DNA of 64,000 nucleotides, taken from contig OZ220496.1 in assembly GCA_965116235.1 (NCBI GenBank), positions 2,852,001-2,916,000 on the forward strand, read 5' to 3'. Made by a program: the position numbers and the translations under genes. The stretch comes from MPNP01 sp965116235 (GTDB lineage: Bacteria > Pseudomonadota > Alphaproteobacteria > Rhodobacterales > Rhodobacteraceae). Of the stretch, positions 8,965 through 18,533 are shown one piece after another. The notes under the pieces were generated by a model. That model ran no database searches and had not been told where the DNA came from. It was given only the letters and a program-made list of their open reading frames with translations. The stretch's first letter is position 1. Each line of letters starts with the position of its first letter.

Positions 8965-9591
8965 TTGCAAGAGCATCTTCTCACAATTGTTCAGATTATC
9001 TTCGCGGATATAATTCTGTCGGCAGACAATGCCCTGGTCATTGGCATGGCTGCAGCCGGCGTTCCGGTGCAGTACCGCAGGTGGGCCATTTTCCTGGGAT
9101 TGGCCATGGCCGCCTTGTTCAGGATTGTCTTCGCCGTTATTGCTGCATACCTGCTACAAATTCCAGGGATTTTGATAGTCGGAGGACTTCTCCTGTGCTG
9201 GGTGTGCTGGCGCTTCTACCTTGACCTCCGGGAAAATTTTGGCTCTCCGGAGAACATGGACGTTCCCGATGCCACCCAAGAAAGCAATGTTCCCTTGACA
9301 AGCTTGAGAAAAGCTCTGGTTACGATAACCGTTGCGGACATTTCCATGTCCATTGACAACGTCCTTGCGATTGCTGCCATCGCACGAGAGGACGTTCACA
9401 TGCTCGTGTTTGGCATCACGCTGGCCATTCTCCTTATGGCAGTCGGGGCAACCCTGATCATGAAAATCCTGACCCGATTTCCGATTCTGGGCTATGCCGG
9501 ACTGCTGTTTTTGATTTACCTCTCTGGCTCCTTGCTCTATGATGGAACCGTAGACTTGGTTGAAATCTACAGACCACACTGGTTCCACTGA
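8965..9591 (+). CDS. TerC/YjbE-family integral membrane protein
   Basis: A 208-residue membrane protein with about six to seven hydrophobic segments. Two repeated motifs, IILSADNALVIGMA and ADISMSIDNVLAIAA, carry the SxDN signature of the TerC family. Members are linked to metal ion (especially manganese) export or tellurium resistance. The start is TTG at 8965, preceded by GGAGAG with suitable spacing. It reads in the same direction as the aminotransferase downstream (31 bp gap) and could be co-transcribed with it. Confidence 0.85.
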   Translation: MQEHLLTIVQIIFADIILSADNALVIGMAAAGVPVQYRRWAIFLGLAMAALFRIVFAVIAAYLLQIPGILIVGGLLLCWVCWRFYLDLRENFGSPENMDVPDATQESNVPLTSLRKALVTITVADISMSIDNVLAIAAIAREDVHMLVFGITLAILLMAVGATLIMKILTRFPILGYAGLLFLIYLSGSLLYDGTVDLVEIYRPHWFH

Positions 9592-9622
9592 TGGGTAGGC
9601 CGTTTTCTGAGTCCTGAGATGC

Positions 9623-10921
9623 ATGATGAGTGAAAAGCCAAGCGAGCCGACACTTATTACCCGAGCCTGGTCCGCATTCCCGGGCGGAAGTCTGGGCAAC
9701 TTTGACCCTGAAATCTTCATTGCCCGAGGTCAGGGATCCCACGTCTGGGATCATGACGGGAAGCAATACATCGACTACCTGATGGGGTCAGGCCCCTTGA
9801 TTCTCGGACACTCTCATCCTGAAGTCATCGAAGCAGTTGCCGAGCATCTGGACAGTGGCACGACCTACATGACCAACAATCTCCGGTGCCTGGAGCTGGC
9901 GGAAGAGATCATCAAGGCCGTGGAGTGCGCGGAGCAGGTGCGATTCCTGTCATCCGGCAGCGAAGCAGACATGTATGCCTTTCGCTTGGCCAGAGCCTAC
10001 ACGAAACGGGACAAAATAATCAAGTTTGAAGGCGGCTATCACGGCATGGGGCCAGAGGCCCAGATGAGTCTGGCTCCAAGAAAGCTGGTCAACTTTCCGC
10101 AGGCCGTCCCGGACAGCGCCGGAATCACGGAGGCAAACCAGGCGGACACTCTTGTCGCTCCGTTCAATGACCTTGATTTCCTGGCCAGCCTCCTCAAGGA
10201 ATATGAAGGACAGGTTGCAGCCGTCTTCATGGAACCCTTTCAGCGCATCATTCCGCCAGTAGAGGGATTTCTGGAAGGTGTCAGGGAACTGTGCACCTCG
10301 TACGGAACACTGCTGATCTTCGACGAAATTGTAACCGGATTCCGCTTTGCCTACGGTGGAGCGCAGCAAGTTTACGGCGTGACTCCGGACGTTTGTACAC
10401 TTGGCAAGATCATCGGCGGGGGATTTCCTCTTGCAGCGATCACCGGACGCAGGGAAATCATGGCCCTGTTTGACAAGTCGCAGGTTTCCGATGACCGATG
10501 GCTCATGATGATGGGAACCTTGTCTGGCAATCCCATCGCCTCAATTGCCGGGCTGAAAACTCTCGAAATCCTGAGAAGACCGGGAGCTTACGACAAGCTG
10601 TATGCTTATGGCAAAAGACTGATGAATATCTTTCAAGCTCACTTGGATGAAGTGGGCGAGTCATTCGAAATTGTTGGACATGAGACGCTTTTTGATGTCG
10701 TTTTTCTTGACCGGAACGTCAGAAACTATCGTGACACATTTTATGCCAACGCCGAATTGCAGAATATCCTGAATACGGTACTCAGGGAGGAAGGCATTCT
10801 GAAGTCCCCGAGCAAAATTTACCCTAGTCTAACCCTGTCCGAGGCCGACTTCGAGTGGACCGAACGAGCGGTCGTCGAAGCAAAGCAAGCCCTTGTGACC
10901 AGACCACGCATTGGTGACTGA
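9623..10921 (+). CDS. Class III pyridoxal-phosphate aminotransferase (GSA-aminomutase-like)
   Basis: A 432-residue fold-type I PLP enzyme of the class III family, closest in look to glutamate-1-semialdehyde aminomutase. Features: YIDYLMGSGPLILGHSHPEV near the N-terminus, the phosphate-binding SSGSEADMYAFRLARAYT, the cofactor aspartate in LLIFDEIVTGFRF, and the Schiff-base lysine in TLGKIIGGGFPLAA near residue 263. The context (TerC and PfkB genes) does not point to haem synthesis, so it is more likely a catabolic or specialised aminotransferase. Two adjacent ATGs make the exact start uncertain by one codon. Confidence 0.85.
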   Translation: MMSEKPSEPTLITRAWSAFPGGSLGNFDPEIFIARGQGSHVWDHDGKQYIDYLMGSGPLILGHSHPEVIEAVAEHLDSGTTYMTNNLRCLELAEEIIKAVECAEQVRFLSSGSEADMYAFRLARAYTKRDKIIKFEGGYHGMGPEAQMSLAPRKLVNFPQAVPDSAGITEANQADTLVAPFNDLDFLASLLKEYEGQVAAVFMEPFQRIIPPVEGFLEGVRELCTSYGTLLIFDEIVTGFRFAYGGAQQVYGVTPDVCTLGKIIGGGFPLAAITGRREIMALFDKSQVSDDRWLMMMGTLSGNPIASIAGLKTLEILRRPGAYDKLYAYGKRLMNIFQAHLDEVGESFEIVGHETLFDVVFLDRNVRNYRDTFYANAELQNILNTVLREEGILKSPSKIYPSLTLSEADFEWTERAVVEAKQALVTRPRIGD

Positions 10922-11357
10922 ATTTTGATGAGCACGCCTGAACCGAGAAGAAAACACGAAAATGCACAAGCAAAGGCAATTCATGATGTCCTTGACATCC
11001 GGATAGCACAGCCAAAATCCAAATGAAATCGACTATCAACTCCCCAGAAAGAATATTGGTGCTTTTATTTGCAGAGCTTGAAAAGAACGGGAATTCGCCT
11101 CGTATCGTATGACTGACACTTCTCTGACTTAGAGCGGGTCAACGTGATTTCAGAATCAGGCATTGAGACGTTCAACCCAGATTCCATGAAGGGGATAAAA
11201 CGGCAGTCGCAAGCAAGAATCCGGCTATCAGATATCCAGCCATCTGTTGCCATCATTCTCGAAGGGGCGTTGCAAGTTATCGGGTCGCATATTGAAAGGA
11301 CCAAGATGTGGATGATTCGGCCGCACGGCTCTGACTTGAAATAGGGAATTGTATTAA
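10922..11357. other. 436-bp intergenic stretch without a clear gene
   Basis: No gene is supported. A 32-codon frame (10928-11026) starts just after the aminotransferase, has a charged composition and no recognisable family. A 66-codon frame (11144-11344) also resembles nothing known. The PfkB start at 11358 presumably has its promoter here. Confidence 0.4.
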
Positions 11358-12308
11358 TTGGCCTTGTATGTGTGCGGTGAAGCACTGATTGACTTCGTTC
11401 CCTTCGAGATCGAAGGCGCGGAAACGGCATATGCTCCCAAGCCCGGAGGCTCACCTTACAACGTTGCACTCGCCGCGGCCCGTGCCGGATGCAAGACCTT
11501 TTTTTTAGGCAGTATATCGAAAGATCTGTTCGGTGATGCTCTCTATGGGCACCTACTGGACAATGCGGTTGACTGCTCCCTGACAGAGCGGAGCAATCAT
11601 CCGACGACACTGGCTTTTGTCGACTACCTGAAGGGCGAGCCGAGATATGCCTTCTTTAACGAAAATTCAGCCAACATAAACCTGAATCCGCACTTGCCCT
11701 CCCCCTCTCCAAGTGGTGGAATCTTCCATGCAGGTTCGATTTCACTCATCGAGTCTCCTGCTGCCGAACGCATCGTTTCACGAGCTCTCAGTTTAACCGA
11801 TAGACTGATCCTGACGGTTGATCCCAACGTTCGAGCCAACCTCATCCTCGACCGGCAACGGTGGCTGGCCAAGATCAAGACCTTGTTTGATGCTGCAAGC
11901 GTAATCAAGCTCAGTACTGAAGATTTGGCCTTCATTGATCCTGCCGCGACTCCGGATCAGCTTGCCCTTAAAGTGAACACAGCTGCCCGCAAGCTGGTCA
12001 TTATCACCTCCGGACAGTCTGGTGCCACGGCTTACCATGGAGACCTGAAGGTTACCTGCGAAGTCCCTCCAGTCGACGTCAAGGATACGGTAGGAGCTGG
12101 GGATACTCTTATGGGAACTGTACTGGCGTGGTTGCTGGACAATGAATTTTCTTTGCCTGGTGACATTGCCCGAATGAACGAGACCGATTTGGACGCAATG
12201 TTAAAGTTTGGAGTCACTGCAGCGGCTCTGAATTGCACTCAAAGCGGGTGCAACCCTCCCTACAGGAGCGAAATCCAAAACCAAATCAGTCGAGGCTTGG
12301 ATGTCTGA
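11358..12308 (+). CDS. PfkB-family sugar kinase (fructokinase-like)
   Basis: A 316-residue ribokinase-family carbohydrate kinase. The N-terminus (YVCGEALIDFVP) and the substrate loop KPGGSPYNVALAAARAG are typical of fructokinases, and the C-terminal signature VDVKDTVGAGDTLMG holds the catalytic aspartate and anion hole. The start is TTG at 11358; no ATG fits better. A T8 run at 11499-11506 lies inside the gene but the frame is intact. The sugar is inferred as fructose from family resemblance only. Confidence 0.83.
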   Translation: MALYVCGEALIDFVPFEIEGAETAYAPKPGGSPYNVALAAARAGCKTFFLGSISKDLFGDALYGHLLDNAVDCSLTERSNHPTTLAFVDYLKGEPRYAFFNENSANINLNPHLPSPSPSGGIFHAGSISLIESPAAERIVSRALSLTDRLILTVDPNVRANLILDRQRWLAKIKTLFDAASVIKLSTEDLAFIDPAATPDQLALKVNTAARKLVIITSGQSGATAYHGDLKVTCEVPPVDVKDTVGAGDTLMGTVLAWLLDNEFSLPGDIARMNETDLDAMLKFGVTAAALNCTQSGCNPPYRSEIQNQISRGLDV

Positions 12309-12423
12309 ACAGGAAAAAGTGTGACAAATGGTTGATCGGAGAATTGATTCATCGGCTATTGCACCTGCATCGTTTTGCGGTCCGGCACCTTACGAATCGA
12401 CGAAGTTAGACGACCAAAAATAT

Positions 12424-14816
12424 ATGAAGCTTCTCGGACAAAGTCAACCGAAACGACTTGCCAGTGTCATCAGTGCTCTGTTTCTGTGTCTTTCATTTGC
12501 CTTGGGGGGTTGTGGCGGCGGCGGTGGAGGCACCTCAGGCAGTCCTCCTTCTACCACCTCATCAGGTGGGGGATCCGGAGGCACTCAGGCCAGCAACTCG
12601 AATAGCCCGCCTCCACCACCTTTACCCCCCCCACTGCACCGGCTGGCAATCTTCCGGCTCCTTCCTCCTGCGCGGCAGGCACCATCCCCACGCACTCTTC
12701 TCTGGGTCTCGGTTGCCTCACAAAGGCTAAGTTTGACCGGGAGATCAATTCACGGGCCTCAGGCTTTCTGTCAAGGCCGTCGTTTACCAACCAATGGGGG
12801 CTGAGAACCGTCAACGCTCATCGTGCCTACGCCCATCTCCGCCTTCTTACAGGCGGCGCAGCACCGGGAACCGGCGTAACGATCGGCTTTATCGACAGCG
12901 GCATTGATCAGAATCATCCGCATTTCGCCTACACACGCGTTACAGAAAATCATTACGACAATACCCCTGACGAAGATGGCCGCCGGTTCTCCCACGGAAC
13001 AGCTGTTGCCAGTATCGCGGCCGGTCGTGGAAATACTGCCTATGGCGGCTTCAATGGTGTAGCATGGGGTGCCAACGTCCTCATGTATGCCATTCCGCTC
13101 GCCGAGGGAAGGCCTATTCATTTTAACCCTGTTCCTTTGTCTTCGGCTACAACCGATCAGACTCTGCGCAACGTTATCCATCTGGCGTTAAGCAGAAATC
13201 CGGATATCCTGAACTTGAGCATCGGCAGCATGGGAACCATAGAGGATTATACCCCAGCGGCTATAAGACAGTATTATAGGCAGTCTATCAAATTGCTTGC
13301 CCAGGATGGTGCCGCAAGCAAAACGATTCTGGTATGGGCGGCCAGCAATGATCATGGTTATGATTGTCTTTCTGGCCCCCGCTGCGTCAACGGCAAGCAT
13401 CAAGCATCATCTCCCTCTTTATGGGCCGGCCTGCCTGCCAAGATTACAGAACTTCGCGGTCATTCGCTAGCGGTTGTCTCGACCGACCGGAACGGCATCA
13501 TTGCCGATAGTTCCAATCGCTGCGGGATTGCTGCAGACTGGTGTATCGCGGCACCCGGTGAGAAGGTCAGGATTGCCTACTATGGGCCCCAAGGGCGTGG
13601 TTGGGGCACTGGCTCGGGAACATCATTTGCGGCCCCAATGGTGAGCGGAGGCTTGGCCATCATGAAGCAAATCTTCCGGGGGCAACTGACCAACACCCAG
13701 CTGGTCACCCGACTGCTTCAAACAGCGAATGATGAGGGCCGGTATTCTGACAGTTCCATTTACGGTCATGGTCTCATGGACTTGGATGCAGCCACCAACC
13801 CGTGGGGTGAGACCGGTTTCATGCGCACCGGCCAGTTGGTTGGGAGTCGTGCTGACGCGATCAGTACTGTCAATACTGGCTTGCATTCCAGTTCAGCCAT
13901 AGGTGATGGATTTGCTCAGGCTCTAGCCGGGCGTGAAGTTGTTGCCTTTGATGATCTTGGTGCGCCGTTCTGGTATGCGGCGGCAAGTTTTGTGCAACCG
14001 CCTCCAAGCGAAAAGACAACCGTCAGCCTGAATCGGCTCTTTGCGCGAACTGGCAACACCCGCCTCAAAGGCAGTGAATGGTCTCTGGGCGGTCGGCAAG
14101 GAAGACCGGCAATGGACATGGCACATCTTGCACTGACCAACAATATGGATCATGTTGACCTTCCCATAACGGATGACTGGTCTGTCTCCTACTTCAACCG
14201 ACCGCAGTCGGCCGCTGGTTCACAAATATCCGGGATGACAGCGATATACAGTCCGGTCGATCTCCCGACGGTATCGGTTCAGGCTGGATGGATGGCCGAA
14301 CAAAACAGCCTGCTGGGCGGTTCAGCAACGGGAGCTTTCGGCCGACTAGCCGGGCACACGAACTTTCTTGCGCTGGGCTTGAAGACTGATGGACCGGCGG
14401 GATGGCAGCTGTCGACCAAGGGAGAGTGGGGCCTCGTTCGACCCGACACGTCAGATGGGCTACTGCTCAAGAGCCTTTCAACGCTTCACACGAATGCCTA
14501 TCGAGTGGCAGCCCAGCGACAACTGACAGATGGCGGGTTGCTGCAAATAGCCATCGAGCAGCCGCTGCGCGTTGCTAAGGGTACTGCCCACTTTGATTTG
14601 CCGACGGGACGAACAACAAACGGCCGGGTGACAAGCGAAAGCATGAGTGTCGGGGTAGTTCCAACCGGTCGACAACTGGATCTGAGTGCCCGGCTTGATC
14701 ATCCTGTGCCAGGTGGCACGCTCATTCTTGAGGGGGTCATGAGCCGGCAGCCCAGCCATCAGGCCAGAGCTCCGACCACGTGGACAGTCCTGATGGGATG
14801 GCAAACTTTGTTCTGA
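12424..14816 (+). CDS. NalP-like lipoprotein subtilisin autotransporter, frame broken at poly-C tract
   Basis: Two frames together encode one surface protease of about 797 residues. The first part starts at the ATG at 12424 (also open from 12328) with a signal peptide ending in a lipobox-like LGGC, then Gly/Ser and Pro-rich linkers. At the C8 tract (12625-12632) the frame shifts; with nine or six C it continues as TAPAGNLPAPSSCAAGTIP and into a subtilisin S8 domain. Catalytic residues are Asp in GFIDSGID (about 158), His in RFSHGTAVAS (about 191) and Ser in GSGTSFAAPM (about 401). The C-terminal 300 residues form a type V beta-barrel ending in phenylalanine. Lipobox, subtilisin and poly-C tract together match meningococcal NalP, a phase-variable protease that sheds other surface proteins. 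As read here the gene is out of frame, either switched off or miscalled. Confidence 0.82.
12625..12632 (+). repeat. C8 tract that breaks the autotransporter protease frame
   Basis: Eight C residues in the codons for a Pro-Leu-Pro run. The upstream frame reads PPPLPPPLHR and the protease frame is offset by one base. Nine C (or six) would join signal peptide and protease. Typical position and base for slipped-strand switching. Confidence 0.8.
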
Positions 14817-15188
14817 TGCCCGAAGAGCGCTGGTTGCCAAGCCATCTCAGGACAATCACGACCCGGGAACCGGAGAGGGATGAAGACAAGACAGACAATT
14901 GCGGTAGCGCAAGAGCGCTCGAACATCCGCCTACGCTTGATTGCGGTTCGTGCCTGAATTCAAGAGAAAGGCTTGCTTGGCGATCGGGCACTGTCGACTT
15001 TTTGCCCCACCCACGACAATCGGGTTGCGACTGATCCAAGATACCGGGAAAACCGCTCGCCTTGCTGTTAAGCCTTTGGGCTCCCCAAAACTGTTATCGG
15101 GTAATCCCAAACCTCTTGCAAATTCCTTGGCTGCCTCTAACTGTCGCAGACGATCACTCGCGGGCTTTCATTTTTATCAGACTGTTTC
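14817..15188. other. 372-bp intergenic stretch without a clear gene
   Basis: Nothing convincing is visible. Short frames on both strands overlap the end of the autotransporter and look like shadows. The region presumably carries the autotransporter terminator and the promoter of the SDR-FAH pair. Confidence 0.4.
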
Positions 15189-15938
15189 ATGACTAAGATG
15201 CTTCAGGGAAAGAAGGTGCTTGTAACCGCTGCGGCGGCCGGTATTGGCCGGGCTATCGTCGAGGAAGCGGCAACCGAAGGCGCCGAGGTTACCGCCACGG
15301 ACATTGACGAAAAGACACTGTCCGAACTCGCCGGGGACAATGTTCTGGTCCGGCGATTGGACGTATCAGACCAAGAGGCCGTAACAAACCTTGTCCATTC
15401 GTCCGAACCATTCGATTGCATCGCCAATGTCGCCGGATATGTTCATCACGGGAATCTGGTGAATTGCGCTCTGGACGGATGGCGCAAGTCATTTTCGATC
15501 AATGTCGATGCCCTGTACTACGTTCTGCACGCGGCAGTGCCGAAAATGATTGCTAATGGCGGTGGTTCGATTGTGAGCATTTCCTCGGTCGTGTCGTCTT
15601 TGAAAGGGTTTCCCGACCGATTTGCTTACGGTGCAACCAAGGCGGCCATATTGGGAATGACCAAATCAATTGCGCGAGACTTCATTGACGACAACATCCG
15701 TTGCAATGCAATCTGCCCGGGAACGGTGGACACGCCTTCGTGGCGAAGCCGGTGCGAAGAACTCGGCAAGGTTATGGGAAGTTATGAACAGGCTCGCGAG
15801 TTTTTTGTATTGAGACAGCCGATGAAAAGGCTGGCAACCGCCGATGAGATATCAGGAATGGCCGTGTTTCTCCTTTCTGACCGGGCCTCGTTCATTACCG
15901 GTCAGTTCCACATGGTCGACGGTGGCATAATGATTTAG
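15189..15938 (+). CDS. SDR-family oxidoreductase (sugar-acid dehydrogenase-like)
   Basis: A 249-residue classical short-chain dehydrogenase. The NAD-binding motif AAAAGIGRAIVEEA is at residues 14-27, an aspartate follows (TATDIDEKTL) which favours NAD over NADP, and the catalytic Ser-Tyr-Lys is seen in SISSVVSS and YGATKAAILGM. The C-terminus DRASFITGQFHMVDGG is typical. The closest recalled group is the 2-keto-3-deoxy-L-fuconate dehydrogenase/BDH2-like subfamily. It lies 51 bp before an FAH-family hydrolase, which supports a joint role in non-phosphorylating sugar-acid breakdown. Confidence 0.82.
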   Translation: MTKMLQGKKVLVTAAAAGIGRAIVEEAATEGAEVTATDIDEKTLSELAGDNVLVRRLDVSDQEAVTNLVHSSEPFDCIANVAGYVHHGNLVNCALDGWRKSFSINVDALYYVLHAAVPKMIANGGGSIVSISSVVSSLKGFPDRFAYGATKAAILGMTKSIARDFIDDNIRCNAICPGTVDTPSWRSRCEELGKVMGSYEQAREFFVLRQPMKRLATADEISGMAVFLLSDRASFITGQFHMVDGGIMI

Positions 15939-15989
15939 CTGCCATACGACAAACCAACCACCCGTTCACCGATAATCGAAGGCAGAAGC

Positions 15990-16829
15990 ATGAAACTCGC
16001 ACGGCTTGGACAAAAGGGTCAGGAAAGGCCCGCAATCCTTGGCAACGATGGCAATTACCGAGATCTGTCGGGCTTCATCGATGATATTGACGGCGCTGCT
16101 CTCAGTGACATGTCTTGGAGCAACAACCTCGATTTTGAATCTCTGGAAAGAATTGCCCCGGAAACCAGAATTGGACCTTGCGTTGCCAATATTGGCAAGC
16201 TGATTTGTGTCGGTCTGAACTACTCGGATCATGCCGAAGAAACCGGCAATCCGGTTCCAGTCGAACCCATTCTGTTTGGCAAGGCAACCTCATCCATCAT
16301 CGGTCCGTACGATGACGTCGTCATTCCGAAAGGATCGACCAAGACCGACTGGGAAGTCGAGCTCGGGATCGTCATTGGGAAGGACACAAGTTACGTAAGT
16401 GAGGCCGATGCCTTGAAGCATGTCGCTGGCTACTGCATCGTGAATGACATTTCGGAGCGTGAGTTTCAGATCGAAAAGGGAGGTCAATGGATCAAGGGAA
16501 AAAGTTGTGACACTTTTGCGCCAGTCGGTCCATGGCTGGTTACCAAGGATGAGATCGAAGATCCTCAAAACCTGCGAATGTGGCTTGACGTCGATGACAG
16601 GCGTTATCAGAATGGCTCAACCCAAACCATGATATTCGGTGTTGCCTCTCTGGTCTCCTACATCTCGCAATACATGTCGCTGCAGCCCGGAGATGTCATT
16701 CCAACCGGAACGCCTCCCGGGGTTGGATTAGGTCAGAAACCCCAAGTCTTCCTCAAGGCCGGCCAAACCATGCGACTCGGAATCGAGGGGCTTGGCGAGC
16801 AGGAACAGCGGGTTGTTGCATACAGCTGA
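15990..16829 (+). CDS. Fumarylacetoacetate hydrolase-family protein
   Basis: A 279-residue FAH-family enzyme. Metal ligands and core motifs are visible: GLNYSDHAEETGN, then PILFGKATSSIIGP, DWEVELGIVIGK (acidic ligands), YCIVNDISEREFQ and GDVIPTGTPPGVGLG. Family members hydrolyse or decarboxylate 2,4-diketo acids, among them 2,4-diketo-3-deoxy-L-fuconate. Adjacent to an SDR enzyme in the same direction, the pair resembles the last two steps of the non-phosphorylating L-fucose pathway, but the earlier enzymes are not in the window. Confidence 0.85.
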   Translation: MKLARLGQKGQERPAILGNDGNYRDLSGFIDDIDGAALSDMSWSNNLDFESLERIAPETRIGPCVANIGKLICVGLNYSDHAEETGNPVPVEPILFGKATSSIIGPYDDVVIPKGSTKTDWEVELGIVIGKDTSYVSEADALKHVAGYCIVNDISEREFQIEKGGQWIKGKSCDTFAPVGPWLVTKDEIEDPQNLRMWLDVDDRRYQNGSTQTMIFGVASLVSYISQYMSLQPGDVIPTGTPPGVGLGQKPQVFLKAGQTMRLGIEGLGEQEQRVVAYS

Positions 16830-16856
16830 ATGCTCAGGCAACCGACAAAGTAGAAC

Positions 16857-17762
16857 TTATACATTCAGGCTGACCGACACCCAATCGTCAATTTCGATTC
16901 TGTCTTCCAGTTTAAATCCTGCCTGCAGGTAGGTTTGCAGGAGCTGATCCTCCTGATCTGTCATGATGCCGGACAATATTACCGATCCATCTGGGGAAAC
17001 ATGCTGCTTCATGTCAGAGGCCATGACGATCAAGGGGTTGAGCAGTATGTTTGCGACAATCAAGTCAAAGGGGGCACGTTGGCTATGGAGTCGGTGAGCA
17101 AAGCCTTCAGCTCGAGTGGCCAATATTCTGCTGGCCAAACCGTTGGCTCGAATGTTTTCCGATGCAACCTCAACGGCAACGTCATCAATATCACTTGCCA
17201 GTACGCTTGGCCGCCATAGATGGTAAGCCGCAATGGACAATACAGCTGTCCCACAGCCTATGTCAGCAACGTTGGTGACGTCCTGGCCTTGTCCCTTTTT
17301 CCTTTCCAGCATTTCCAGGCAACCTTGGGTTGTTCCATGATGCCCAGTCCCAAAAGCCATCGACGACGCTATCTTGATGCCAATGGTCTCGGATGGGGCT
17401 TGCCGGTAATTTTGAGCAAAATAAACCCAAAATCGTCCTGCCTTCACTGGCGTCAGTTCCCTGTTGACCTTGGCAACCCAGTTGGTGGAAGGGAGCTCCG
17501 ATAACTGAAAGCTCCGGGTTTCAAATGCGGTTTCAATCAGTTTCAATTCGATTGAATCTGGCTTTTGATCGAAATAGGCACCCACTTCCCAAAGTTGGCA
17601 CTGCGGATCAATCTCCTGCGTTGAAACACCGATCGGTGCCGGCGTCATATTTTCAACGGCCTGGGACAACTGATGTGCCCTACCCTTGCCACACACAGTA
17701 ACCAAGGCCGTGAAGCATTGGGAACTTGAGGACGCGGCCGGACAGGCTAGCCGATCGGACAC
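16857..17762 (-). CDS. prmA: Ribosomal protein L11 methyltransferase
   Basis: PrmA trimethylates ribosomal protein L11 using S-adenosylmethionine. An N-terminal substrate-binding domain is followed by the methyltransferase core: MAFGTGHHGTTQGCLEML, then VADIGCGTAVLSIAA (SAM motif I), ASDIDDVAVEVASENIRANG and DLIVANILLNPL (the NxxxPL catalytic-type motif). I take the GTG at 17762 as start because an AGG sequence precedes it; the frame is open to 17789. It overlaps the end of msrA, so both are probably one transcript. Confidence 0.9.
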   Translation of the reverse strand: MSDRLACPAASSSSQCFTALVTVCGKGRAHQLSQAVENMTPAPIGVSTQEIDPQCQLWEVGAYFDQKPDSIELKLIETAFETRSFQLSELPSTNWVAKVNRELTPVKAGRFWVYFAQNYRQAPSETIGIKIASSMAFGTGHHGTTQGCLEMLERKKGQGQDVTNVADIGCGTAVLSIAAYHLWRPSVLASDIDDVAVEVASENIRANGLASRILATRAEGFAHRLHSQRAPFDLIVANILLNPLIVMASDMKQHVSPDGSVILSGIMTDQEDQLLQTYLQAGFKLEDRIEIDDWVSVSLNV

Positions 17763-18385
17763 GACAGACCTGTACCCCTGATTCCGCAATAGCCTTGCGG
17801 ATTCTTTGCAAGGTACTGTTGATGGTAATCTTCGGCAAAGTAGTAAGCCGGAGCGTCAATTATTTCAGTTGTTATGGGCCCCAAGCGGTTTGACAGCAAA
17901 ACCTCTTCATACTTTTCCCTTGTATCTTCGGCCACGGTTCTCTGCTTGTCATTGCAAACATAGATGCCCGAACGATACTGTGTACCGACGTCATTGCCCT
18001 GTCTCATGCCTTGGGTTGGATCGTGATTTTCCCAAAATATCTTCAATATGTCCTCGTAAGCGATGGTGGTCGGATCAAAGGTGATCCTCACTACTTCGTT
18101 ATGCCCAGTCATACCCGTACAAACTTCCTTGTAAGTTGGGTTGGGAGTATATCCTGCGGCATATCCCACTGACGTTGTCCACACGCCATTCAACCCCCAG
18201 TAGAGACGTTCCACTCCCCAAAAGCACCCCATGCCAACGAGTGCATGTTCGGTTCCCTCAGGGAAAGGCCCCTTCAATGGTCTTCCAGTTACGTAATGCT
18301 TCTCCGCAGTCGGAATGCCGACTGCTCGACCCGGCAGGGAATCTTGCTCGCTTGGCATCTGATTCTTTCTGGATAATGAAAACAT
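17747..18385 (-). CDS. msrA: Peptide methionine sulfoxide reductase A
   Basis: MsrA reduces methionine-S-sulfoxide in proteins. The active-site motif GMGCFWGVERLYW lies near residue 50, followed by VGYAAGYTPNPTYKEVCTGMTGHNEVV and the DPTQGMRQGNDVGTQYRSG signature. A C-terminal GYCGIRGTGLSC supplies the two resolving cysteines, giving the three-cysteine type. The ATG at 18385 is preceded by GGAGGGG, which favours it over the more upstream TTG at 18400. At 212 residues the length is normal. Confidence 0.95.
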   Translation of the reverse strand: MFSLSRKNQMPSEQDSLPGRAVGIPTAEKHYVTGRPLKGPFPEGTEHALVGMGCFWGVERLYWGLNGVWTTSVGYAAGYTPNPTYKEVCTGMTGHNEVVRITFDPTTIAYEDILKIFWENHDPTQGMRQGNDVGTQYRSGIYVCNDKQRTVAEDTREKYEEVLLSNRLGPITTEIIDAPAYYFAEDYHQQYLAKNPQGYCGIRGTGLSCPIG

Positions 18386-18533
18386 CGGGTACCCCTCCAA
18401 CTCACGACCGCACTGATACTGAATTGACTCACGGCAGATTTAAGATAGTCACAAAACCTGAAGTGTTCAAACAATACCCACTCCAACAGAAGTAAAATGC
18501 TTGACCAGATTGCTGGATTCAGAGATGACAGAT

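Noticed and set aside
8883..8965. G9 tract as a frameshift switch for the TerC protein
   Set aside because: A TGA stop in the TerC frame lies between the tract and the TTG start, so tract length cannot alter its reading frame.
10928..11026. 32-codon frame directly after the aminotransferase
   Set aside because: Too short and without a ribosome-binding site or recognisable motif to be called.
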